DNA from: Stercorarius parasiticus
Taxonomy: Eukaryota; Chordata; Aves; Charadriiformes; Stercorariidae
Direction of reading: 5' to 3'
Length of the DNA stretch: 64,000 bases
NCBI GenBank assembly: GCA_013396915.1
Contig: VWZL01004332.1
Coordinates: 248,515-312,514, forward strand
A program made the position numbers and the translations under genes. The notes beneath the pieces were generated by a model. It saw only the letters and a program-made list of their open reading frames with translations, was not told where the DNA came from and searched no databases. Below, piece by piece: positions 12,466 through 23,319 of the stretch; position 1 is the stretch's first letter, and the number at the start of each line of letters is the position of its first letter.

Positions 12466-15400
12466 TTTGCTGCTCAGATTGTGAAAGATGTGACGCGAAA
12501 CACTGCTTTCTGCATTGGCCTTTGCTCAATGCCAAATCCAGCTTTCATGGGGGGCAGCTGTATCCCTTTCCATCCTTAAAAGAGGGGAATGTTAAAGATG
12601 TCACAATTTGTCCCCCCTGAGAACTGCTGAGTGCTGGGAGTCTCCCTGATCTGTCTCCAAAGGAATCAGATCTCTCCATAGGAAAGAGACGGAACAGAGA
12701 ACAGTCCCTGAGAAATACCAATAGCCAAATTTCTGACCCAAGGTGGAAGATTGCCTTGCTGAGTCTGCTTACCTCTGCTGACACTCACCATTAATCCAAT
12801 ATTTGGGGAGCACTGGAAGGGACTTACTACTGTTTTGATGAGAGAATAAATAAGAGTCTTCCTGACATGCTATGGTGCATTTCCAAGAAGCAGCTGAAGC
12901 ACAAGTAAGAGCTGCAGAATTTGATAGACTGAGTACAAAAAGACAGGAATAATGTGCAGTGACATGATAACACTGAAAGCATGCAGTGTGTGTACGTGTG
13001 GTCTGTATGCTTGGGCTTGGATGTTCGTGTGTAGGAGGAGAGCTGCTCCTGTGTCTCAATCCCAACATCTGTTTTATTAATGGGTCATACGTGGTCTTTA
13101 CAAAAAACAATTTTGTTATGTGATTTGCAAAATGTGAGTCCCAGGAGTTTCTTTGTGGAAGAGAAGATGCACTACACTGATTTCCTCATCAAAAAGTAAA
13201 CACAGGTGAAAAAAAAAAAGTATTGTACTTCAGAAGTAACTTTGTCTTCTTATACAAGCCTAAAGCAAATTCCATTCATTTCTCACGGTCTCAAAAGAGC
13301 CAATTAAAGTTGCTGTATCGTAGATTCCTATAAATTAGGAAGGAAATGGAAGGTTGTCATGATGTGCTTTTAACATCATACCCACTAAATTAGGGTAAAA
13401 GCTCTCTTTATATAAATGGAGAGGCGAAACCAAAGCGTACTCTGAGAGGCAGCATCCTGGAAATGAAGAGCACCTCAGTCCTGTCAGCCTATATTGTTGT
13501 GATTGTTGTCAGAGATCTTAAGTGACACCTAGAATTTGGGGTCAGATTTGCTCTTAAACTGATTTTGCTTTATTTTTTCTGTAGCCTCTTTTCTAATATA
13601 GTAGCCAAAATAATGGTTTGCTGGAATAAATCTTGTTTGGTTTTTGTTTTCTTAAGCTTAACCCTAATGAGAAGTGTGAGTGCACGGAGCAAATGCATTT
13701 TAGTTATTGTTGTTTCTGTGGAAATTATTAATCTCTGTTGCACAGCATATGCAAGCAACTCTTCACCTGAACCAGCAACCCAAAAAAAAGCTTAGGAATC
13801 TCGGGAACAGAAATATGTCTTCTCAAAACCTTCAAGGGCTATTTCAGGTGCTAATACTCTCAGGCAGCACGTCCTAGGAGAAAAGTATTCTCTGGGCATA
13901 AACCGTTACACTTCTGACAAGAAGCAGCGACAAAAAGAGCCTCAAAAGTTGCCCATGGCAGCTGAAAAGAAATGAGTGTTATTGGATATGACAGAAAGTG
14001 AAGGGGAGCTGGTTGCTAACCAGGTATATAGGCTGGAAATAGATGACTAAAAACACTGTGAGCCTAAAGTACTGGATCAGAGGAACAGAGGGCTAGCTGA
14101 TTTTTTTCAGCATCTTTTTAAGTACAGGAGACACAGTTTTTCCAATGTGACAAAAATAAAGCCAAATTTATTTTTGTTAGATCCTGCTTTAGCAGTGGTC
14201 TTTATTTAGGACTGTAAGAACGACACTGTTTTCTGGCTCCAGATCATCAGTTGTATGCATAGACCCAGTTTGGTGCCCTACATTATGAAAAATCTAACTC
14301 AGCTGATGTTCTTTATGCTTCTCCTGCAGAAGCCACCTGTCAGTCAGCTGGCATACACGTTTAAAACAACCAGAATAAATCATGCTATGGCTGGGATGTG
14401 CAATCCACCAGTTTAGGAGAACTTTAAAAAAAAAAAAAAGAATCATCTTCATATGTATTTTTTTCCCCTGGTCTTTGTTACATGAGTCTTGTGCAGCTTT
14501 TCAATTAGTCTTCAACTCGGCATAGTATTTAAGGAACTAGCTTAACTTTAGGATCATACTTAAATAACATCGAAGGAAAGCATATGTTTAAGAGTTGGTT
14601 TTGTACCATCTGTTGAACTGTTGATCTCCATAAAAATCTATAATAATAAAGTAATCATTTATCAAAATATCTATAAGAATTTTGCTAACACTTTAGAAAC
14701 CATTTATAAAATTAATATAAAATCAGAAAAAATGTGACAATTTCAACAGCATGGTCAACATGGTTACAGTGAACACTTAGCAAAATACACTCTTTTTTAT
14801 GCCTTGTACGTCTATACACAACCATAATCAAAATAAAAATACGTGGTGTTTTCTGAAGCAATGTTAAATCTGTTTCCCAGATTTTTATGTTAATTCTGCA
14901 GCTGCGTATTCAAACTTTTATTTAATGCATATCATATTTTGAAAATAGTAATCATTTACACAAAAAAGATAGGTTGTAAATTAAAAATTTAATGTAAAAA
15001 TGTACCTTCACTAGCTTCATAACTGTTTTCCAGTTCACAGTAATTAATCTCTTTTCCACTTCACAGTAGTCTGGCCCTTGTTCTCATAGATGGTGACAAT
15101 GGGGACACAGTGTCTACTTTTGATTATTTAAGTGCTTTTAAGAACCTGAAATTTGGACCCTAAATTAGCTGTGCAATATATCTGCACTTTTAAATGACAA
15201 TTCACAGCATCTGAATTAGACATTTAAAGTATGAAAGTGTATGTAGCCCCAAAAGTTTCAAATTCTAAAAGTTAGGTGAAATTTTATCTTTTTTTCATAT
15301 CCAAGCTTGCATATGGCTACTTCATTCAGAGAAAGTTTTCAAACCTTGTAATGAACAAATTTTTTTTACTCTGGGGAGAAACTCTAGTAATAAATAAAAC

Positions 15401-17526
15401 CCCATAAATAAATCCAGCCATAAATGAAAAGCTGTGATAACATCAGAGTTATCGTTACTATGTCAAGATTTTGAGGAAAATTAGGGAAGATAAGTGGTGT
15501 AAAAGGATATATATCCCAGCTTTCTACCAATCTGACATATGCTTCTCTAAACTAAGAGTTGCATTGATAAACAAAGCCCCATGGGTTCAGTTTCACTCTC
15601 AGTATACCAAAATGATAACCTGGTATTTGCCACAAACTGACTTTCCACTGTTAAGATCTTGTAACACTTTATATCACATCTGATCATTATTCTTATATCC
15701 TAGAAATCCGATCAGTAATACTTCTTTCATACTTCTGGAGTATGTAGAGACCTCTACAAAGAATCAATTTTTAAAAAAGAAATCCACAGGTACCTGAGAA
15801 ACAAGTCTTTGTCGTATGCCTCAGGGCATTTAATTGATAATTCTTACCCCAAATGGCACTTATTGCATAAAAATGTAATCAGCTGCACAGCAATGAAAAA
15901 TCATGACAGAACTTTCTTTTACATACCAGTGCAGCCAGAAACATAACCTGGAAGGTCCCATTGGCCATTAAAAGCTGTTCTTGCTGTAGTGAGGTCACGT
16001 TAGGTCACATAGATGCATATATTACTGACTTTTGTATTATAAGTAGACATTAACTTGAAATGGAGATTGGAATATGTGCCTATGGAAAGGAGAATGCCAG
16101 GAAGTGGTGTACAGACCTGTAGTTGCCCATCCAAGAGGAGCAGAGAGCAACTGGATCAGAAACCAAGAAAGACTAAAAGAAACGTTAACACGGAGTTGTG
16201 AAAATTCTAGCACCCTCCTTCTGGAAAGGCATTGAGATGGACAAATAAAGCCAGCCACTAAATTTAACATTATCTTCCTCCTTTGACTGCACATCACACA
16301 ATCACTATTAGAAATTCAAATCCAGGACTTTCCCAAATTTCAAAATTATACCCTGGATCCAACTAATCAGAGTGAAAATATACATAAACTGAGAAAATCT
16401 TCATACAAAATGATTATTCGGTCATAGTAGCATTAAATTAGATTAACTAATGGTTGATAGAATTAAATTAATTATGGCTAATTGATTAAAATATATTTAT
16501 ACATTTTTGCAGAATTGTATCTTTATTTGAAAAGGGCCTTGGTCTAGCTATGCGTGAGTGTGACACAGATGAAGTTAGGAGAAGAAGGTGAAATTAAAAC
16601 TGCAATGTATAAAAGACAGTAAAGCCTGAGAAATAAATGCAATTACAATTTGGGGGACTTAATGTTTTAAAATGGGAACATTATAACATGTAAATCCAAG
16701 AAGACGTTCCCATCCTCCGGGTAAGAATAATGTAATTTTGGGACTGGCTACTGTAAACACAGGATGTTATGCAAGCTATGTCTCATCTTGGTTGCAGTGC
16801 ATCTGTTATCACAGGCTGTTTGGAAGTAGCTACTCTTTGAGCATTTAGTAGTAATTGGAGACTTTCAAAAAATCAAAAGCAATATGAGTATAATAATATA
16901 TTGATTTTAGCATTTTATAGTCCCCCATTTGGTTTCATTTTCTTGAAAAAGGAAACAGATTTAATACCCTAATTCAGCTAAAAATAAAAGCAACCATTTA
17001 ATTAATTAAAGTTCATGTCACTCAAAGAGTGAATTTAGAAATCAGCAGACCATTTTTACAGGTTTATAAAGCTATCAAATACTTGCTGTAGGCTGAATTT
17101 TTTTGCAATTCTTAGCTTAAACTTTTTTTTTATAACTCTAAGAAATCCATTTTCTATTTTGATGTTAGGAATAACAAAGAAAAAAAAATCTCAACAAAAC
17201 TTTTAAAATGTCAATTTTTGAAAAGAGGAAGTTATGAAACTGGCTGAGAAATACTAACAGTTCACCAGTGCTGTATGATCTACAGTAGGTTTAATTTATT
17301 CATATCTCAAAGAGCTAAATATATCTCATTCTACACTCAGGCCAGTGACCCCTTACACGTTTCAATTATAGTGTTTATCTATCCTGGTTCCCCCTTTCTG
17401 GGTAGAAAACATGTTGCCTATGCAATGTAAGCACAGAAAACAGTAGTGGAAAGGACCTTGGGAAAAAAGCTGTATTAAGCAATACCCGATAAATACATCT
17501 AACTTCTTATAAGGCATCGATCTCAT
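12466..17526. other. AT-rich unique DNA, no gene seen
   Basis: Contains short A-runs at about 13,209-13,220 and 14,425-14,438 and a very AT-rich belt from 14,560 to 15,400 and again 16,300-17,340. Homeodomain-like TTAATTA words occur near 16,460-16,490. The minus frame at 12,769-13,110 (113 codons) has no domain. No repeat family recognised. Confidence 0.5.
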
Positions 17527-17785
17527 TCATTGATTCAAAGCCACTAGCACTAGCAACAAGTTTGCATTATGTATGTAACGTAATGCAAACTGTTTACGTT
17601 AGTGGTTTGGTTCAGAGCAGCAGTACAGTTTTCAAGTCATTACCATGCGTTATTTCAGTCCTCAGAGCATTTTGGTGCTCATAAGTTAGAATCCATTTGG
17701 AGAAAACTGATCTGGAAGATCTGCTACAGGTGCACATCAAATGTGCACCAACACCTATGAGGAAAATATGGCTTTGAATCAATGA
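17527..17785. repeat. 259-bp multi-stem inverted-repeat element (cloverleaf-like)
   Basis: The ends are a perfect 17-bp inverted repeat, TCATTGATTCAAAGCCA at 17,527-17,543 and its exact reverse complement at 17,769-17,785. Three further stems lie inside. Arm 1 is AGTTTGCATTA (17,559-17,569) with TAATGCAAACT (17,581-17,591), supported by CCACTA (17,541-17,546) with TAGTGG (17,600-17,605). The central arm is AGCAG (17,616-17,620) with CTGCT (17,721-17,725), then CAGTTTTC (17,626-17,633) with GAAAACTG (17,702-17,709), and an apical GAGCA/TGCTC pair at 17,665-17,680. Arm 3 is GGTGCACAT (17,729-17,737) with ATGTGCACC (17,741-17,749) and a 3-base loop. An alternative stem, TAACGTAA (17,576-17,583) with TTACGTTA (17,594-17,601), competes with arm 1. 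No open frame spans it. It could be an old foldback (MITE-like) element, a Eulor/UCON-type conserved relic, or a structured RNA. The pairings are direct observations; the identity is open. Confidence 0.7.
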
Positions 17786-17944
17786 TTCATTCTTTATGCA
17801 GTTTCAAGCTTCATGGGTGGTTGGGATGTTCACTCTAGGGAACCCGGCTAAATTTAGTCTAGAGGAAAACACCAAAGCGGTTAGTGTAGACATAAAGGCT
17901 TTAGTACCAACTGTTTAGATCTACTGCCAAGCTCCTATTGTGCC

Positions 17945-18236
17945 TAATTACCTGCTAAGGTAGTTATAGCCTAAACCTCTTTCGCTTTAATTTAGGCCTA
18001 TTACTTCTCCTTCTAGACAGTAAAACAAATTATTCTCTGAAAAACAAATTATTCCCTTTCTCTTTTAAAATATCATTTACATACCAGAACACCGTATCCA
18101 TGCCTTCATTCAGTCTTCTACAGACATGGCAACCTAATCCTTTGGTCCTTCAAGACATTTCTCCTTGCTTTCCTCTGGAGCTGCTCTAAGTACTCCACAC
18201 CTTCCTAGAGATGCGGTACCCAGCCTCTGTTGGCAA
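17945..18236 (-). mobile_element. Ancient CR1-like LINE fragment, antisense
   Basis: The plus strand matches the reverse complement of the ORF2 C-terminal part of an old CR1-type LINE. Recognisable segments are TTCAGTCTTCTACAGACATGG (18,109-18,129), TTCAAGACATTTCTCCTTGC (18,149-18,168), TTTCCTCTGGAGCTGCTCTAAG and GAGATGCGGTACCCAGCC (18,209-18,226). These fall in the same order as in the widespread antisense CR1 relic of amniotes, which includes CAGTCTTCTCTTCTCCAGAC and GAAATGCGGTGCCCAG. It has many substitutions and no open frame. A local duplication of AAAACAAATTATTC with a 19-bp period (18,022-18,058) sits inside it. It lies about 160 bp downstream of the structured element at 17,527-17,785 and seems unrelated to it. 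Confidence 0.6.
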
Positions 18237-21200
18237 GGTTTATTTCATGTCTTTTACAGAAGATAACTCTTATACATTCCAATATAAGAACTGCATTTTT
18301 TATTGTAGGAAATGAACATAATGCTGATTCAGACTCGCTTAAGATCTATTAGAAGGCATGGATCCTTTTCTACAAAGTTGCCACACAACAAATTGTTCTC
18401 CAGTGCATGTCTGTGAAGCTGATTATCGCTGTTTAAGCACATGGTTTCACATCGAGTTGCCTACAAAGTTCACCAGTAGAGCTGTGAAATCTGGATTTTC
18501 CATTTTATGAGAATTTTTGCTTAGATTTCCTACAATAATTTATTAGTGCTTCATTTCATAGGCAATATAATCATATTGAGGCTTCAGAAACATGACAAAT
18601 GCTTGTGTTCATAAACTCAATACATTTCATTGTCATTTTCACTTGATAAAATTATATATCTTAGTCTATACATAAATGATTGAAATACTTATTTCAAAGT
18701 GAAACATGCCGTTTAAAAAATCTAAATGAAATACTTTTAGTCGTGTTTACCAACTTTTAAAGAAATGCTATCAAAATTGATGTGCTTCAGCAAATTGTTT
18801 AAATGAGCTGACATTTTCCTATATAAAAATGTATTATGTCAAATAAACTATGACCAGGTACTCTCTGTGTGATATCAAGAATAATTTTGTTCTGGATATT
18901 GATTTGAGAAAATATTATGCATTAAGAAAAACCTCAAACGTTGGTAACCATGAGCTACTGGCTCTGTAAACTGTGGAGGACAGTATCTCCAACTGAACTA
19001 GGGCTGTATTTCACATAAACATGTTAGAGAGTTTAAAGAAAGTAAAAGCTGGCCAGTTATTAAATAATGTGATTCTATGCTACAAATGATCAGTGTCTGA
19101 AAAATATCACTGAAACAGTTCTTCACTGCAGACTTTTTAAAATAAACTTTCTTTTTTGACAAAGTTCAAAAATATCTCAGAACACAAGGTGTTATTAAAT
19201 AATGTGAATAAAAATATTAAAATGCATGGAAGTGATAAAAAATTAAACTTTTTTTCCTAAAGCCCTTGGTTCTGTATTTCTTTTTCTTAGAAGAGGTTGA
19301 AAATACGTGTTTTCATTCTGACTACTGATAGTTCAAAAATCTCAATAAATGCTGTAGCAGTAAGGTCTGAATGTTTCTCCAAGACCTATAAGTGCTCTCC
19401 ATATGAAGCAGAAAGCTGGTAGTACCTGAATGGTCTCTGGATACTGCTCTGCTCCAAGAGCAATGACAGTTCCAAGGTAAGAATTTCTGAATCTTGGTGT
19501 TCGGGAAATTCTGATCTGGGGTTGTAAGACGAACCCATCTTTGTTAATCATGCTTTGTGGTTCCATACAGTTAGAGAGTATTAAAAAATTGTGAGCAGAA
19601 TTCATCCATCTTGTATCCTCAAAGCAGGACACAAATATCACTGATTTAATAATTGCAAACAACTAGATAAGGATCCTTCTGTTTCATACATGAATAAAAA
19701 TAAACCATGATGACTTACTTTCTTGTGATAGCTACTCTTTGATAATTTAACCTACACCCTTTTTTAAACAATGATTAAAAGTGACATAAGTTAATTAATT
19801 AATATTTACATACAGCTAGCATAGGGCTAGTTAGTATCATCCATAGCTGCTGGACGTTGTACTTGAGGCAGATGAGGAGTGTTCATACACTGTGTTCTGA
19901 AGATGAAGCTGTCACCCAGAACACACAAGAAAGAATTACTTTCCATGCGTTTCTCTTTCACACTCTCAGTCATACATGACTGAATATCTACAGCGATCTT
20001 CTCTGCTTTTAAACTCTCTATCCACTTTCCTTTCCATTTTGTCTAACTACTTCTCAAAAACCAAACTGAGCCCTAGGCCATGGATCTCACCTGAGATTTG
20101 CTTGCACTACCCTGTGTACTGCTTGCTGGTTATCTGTCTTCCTTCTGTATATTTTATTTTATAAGTGAGAGCTGTGTCTGTCTGCTTCTCTCTATACAGT
20201 GCCAAGCACCATCAGGCTCACTGTCTATTTGCAACGTGAAAATCTTGAAATGAATCTGTAGCTCCAGTACAATTTTTGGAAGGCAAAGTTGCTGCTGTGT
20301 GTTAAAAGAAGAAACACAGTAAAGCGCTACCACTTTGGTGTTTGCTTTTTTCTGTTCTTTAGCTAGCTTACTGTGCACTAAGGTAGACCATGGGTCTGCT
20401 TCTCAGTTATGCTAATAATGCTTTGACAGCATGAATGATCTTCAAGTAGATGTAAAACATTCCCTGCAAATACACCTTCTATGGGGAGCCCTTATCCTGG
20501 CACCACCGCACAACATCAAAAAGGCTCAGGGGTTTTACAGAAGCATTGCTTCCAGAGCCCAAGTATGGGCCAAACTGGGGACTCAAGCTTAGTTTCAACC
20601 TGTGGACTCTACATTGTTTCAGGGAATCTGCTAAAGGTATGTAAAGAAAATATGTGTTTTGTCAAGGTTCAATCCTCAGTGTGCACATCGTGCCTCCACT
20701 GGGAACCCCCTGCAAACTGGAAGTTATCAAAAAACTTTGCAATATTAGTCTTTGCTTCCATATTTGGCCAGGAACAATAGAAAGTAAATTTCTGTATAGA
20801 AAGCACAAGACTCTGTCTGTGCCAGGATATAGTGCTTTAAAGTCCTGTCTATTCTCCTCCCACTCTGTTAGCTGTATTAATTGAGATTCAGGTGCCAGAG
20901 TATGAACAAAAAATATGGATTCTGCTAGTGTGTTCTATTGAATAAAAAAAAAACCATCTGCAAAAACAGGTGATTGAAAATATCTGCTTAGAACTCTCCA
21001 TTTGAAAGGTGATTACACATTTGTATTTTTTCTCTGACAGTCGGATGTGTCAGTTTATGGAATGTACATGCTTTTCCTTTTCCAAATTCCACCCAGTAAG
21101 TAGAGGAGGTCATCTGCCTTTATTGCTAGCATTTGATCTACAGCAATTCACTGTTCTTTAGCAGCATGAAAAGCCTCTAATCAACTGGTAGTGCAGACCC

Positions 21201-21999
21201 CAGCTGGAAAATGCTGTATACAGTAGTGAAGATGGTACCTGTTCAGAATGAAAATGTACTGCTATACTTGCTTAAAACTACAGGTAGCAAATTACCACTC
21301 CTTGCAGGTTAGTTTGGATTTGATCTTTAGAAAACTGGTGTCCTGAGAGTATGCAGCTCTTGGAAGGTATCAATGTTTGCAAGAAGTTGACTAAAATGAC
21401 CAAGGATTTGCATGCAACAGTCCTTCCCGCCCCGCCCCCCTTCTTTTGAATAATTCATGAAAAGAAAAAATATACATTTCTGAATAGCACCCTATTTACT
21501 CGACAAAGAAATGAGCAGAAGATGCAAACTTTTTTTTTGTGTATAATTTTAGCACAACAGTTGTTGGCAGTCTCCCACAAACATCTCTTCTCAGGCAGAA
21601 ATTAGTCACTAGAAAATACACAGACGTGACTGTTTACCAGTAAGGACAGGACCCAAGACATACCCTCTATAACTGTAGTGTATGACAATACTGTTGCCTG
21701 AAGATGTCTTCGTAAATGCACTTAGCAGATCTATCAAATGGGATACTTCACACACTAATTCCTCAAGGCATTGTACAGAAGAATTAATCAACTGTATGCA
21801 CAAAGAAAGATGCAGACAGCAACTATAAAAAGAAGGCACTCACATGCAATTCTTATATTTTTATGGCTTTTAACAAGTGCAGTGAATGCTGCCAGATAAC
21901 AGAGGTTGCCTCAATAAATGCACCCAGGAAACCAGTGCAGGTAAGTGAAACTGTGCGTAAGCAACTACAGCAGCCAGCAGGGAACAGCCTGCAGTCAGA
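18237..21999. other. AT-rich unique DNA, no gene seen
   Basis: No repeat is firmly recognised; TACAGTGCCAAGCACC near 20,198-20,213 is faintly SINE-like but isolated. The 106-codon minus frame at 19,342-19,662 and the plus frames at 20,481-20,884 have no known domain. A C-rich run (CCCGCCCCGCCCCCC) lies at about 21,426-21,441. Confidence 0.5.
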
Positions 22000-22290
22000 A
22001 GATGAGTGAAGTTAAGGCCAGGAAGAAGTGAGGTGTGGGAGGAACGTGTTTTAAGATTTGTGTTTTATTTCTCATTACCCTACTTTGACTTCTAATTGGC
22101 AACGAATTAAATTAGTTTCCCCAAGTTGAGTCTGTTTCGCCTGTGACGGTAATTGCTGAGTGATCTCCTTGTCCTTATCTTGACCCACAAGCCTTTCGCT
22201 ATATTTTCTCTCCCCCTGTCCAGCTGAGGAGGGGAGAGATAGAGCAGCTTTGGTGGGCACCTGGCATCCAGCCAGGGTCAACCCACCACA
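22000..22290 (-). mobile_element. Truncated LTR-like fragment of an avian endogenous retroviral element
   Basis: On the minus strand the stretch begins with TGTGGTGGGTTGACCC (from 22,290). It continues through a TGGATGCCAGGTGCCCACC segment, a GGACAGGGGGAGAG segment and TCACTCAGCAATTACCGTCA, and reaches GAGAAATAAAAC with an AATAAA at 22,064-22,069. I recognise this order of segments as the start of a long terminal repeat that is frequent in bird genomes. No gag, pol or env coding sequence is nearby, and only about the first 290 bases of what should be a longer LTR remain, so this is a truncated solo LTR relic. The minus-strand open frame at 22,075-22,293 lies inside it and is not regarded as a gene. 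Assignment to a named LTR family would need a repeat library. Confidence 0.6.
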
Positions 22291-23300
22291 CATTCAGATG
22301 TGAGGTAGCGTTTTGGGGAACTGCGGGGCAGGCCCTGACCTTCCAGCCCCACTTATGTGTAAGGCAGCGAGAGACTGATCAAACACAAAGGAGGAAGCTA
22401 TCTGTCCACACCATGTGCTAGGCCTACTCCACATAAATATTGAAATCTGATTATTCCTGCCTGTGAAAGTAGAGCGTAAATTCTGCTAAGTTCTACTAAG
22501 ATGTCCCGGCCAAGAAGAAACCAGAGTAGTGTTATATACGGAGATCAAATATGTTTACATAATGCTTTCTTTTCTGCAAAGGAAGAGAGGAAGAAACAGA
22601 TGTGAGAGGGCAACTTGTGCTTTCAACACTCTCCTTCTCCATGTTAGCTGTACCCTGACCCTTCTCCTGAGTGCTGCCTCGACCAGTAACTCTGGGGCCA
22701 TATCTTTGTGCTGCATCTCTGGCTCATAAACTCATCTGTGTTACTACCTGTAAAGCTTTTTCCCTCTGGGAGACTGTCAATACTTTATTAAAATAATTCA
22801 AAAACAGCTGCCTTATAAACAAAGCATTACTTATTCATTCAGCCAAAGCACTTAGAGCAAAAGGACAAAACAACACGCAAGACCATAAATATTTTTTCCT
22901 TTACCAAATCTTGATCTTTGAAGCATTATTACCCTCTTTTCATTACGGCTACTCCCATCTTTGGCTAGGAGAAACAGACGGTATATCGTGTGAGACCATG
23001 AAGCCCTGTCAGCATTCACAGACATTTTCAGGGCAGTGCTGGGAAACTGCTCGGCCCTCTTTCTCCCTTTTCATCACCAGGGCAGGGCTGGGAACTGTAA
23101 AATTTTTCTAGAAAGTTGGAACCAGGATAGCAGTACTCCACCCTGTTAATAGCTTTCCCATCGCTTCCCTCAGGACATCAGGTATTTTCTAGATTATCTT
23201 TGCTATTACCGTATGTGGGGGAGGAGGGAGGTTTTCCCCATAGTCTTCATTTCTTTTAACTCTTTACAGAGAGGAAAACATTAGAAAGATAAACTAAGGT

Positions 23301-23319
23301 ACACACGAGAGAGAGAGAG
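23301..23319 (+). repeat. (AC)3(GA)7 microsatellite
   Basis: ACACAC followed directly by GAGAGAGAGAGAGAG. Short and probably polymorphic; other short dinucleotide tracts are (AC)n at 11,074-11,085 and 26,976-26,987 and (AT)n at 27,331-27,342. Confidence 0.85.

Noticed and set aside
19342..19662. 106-codon minus-strand frame
   Set aside because: Peptide looks moderately balanced but matches no family I recognise; left as unsupported.
20190..20220. TACAGTGCCAAGCACC, reminiscent of the 3' part of MIR-type SINEs
   Set aside because: Only one short word; no ordered neighbouring segments.
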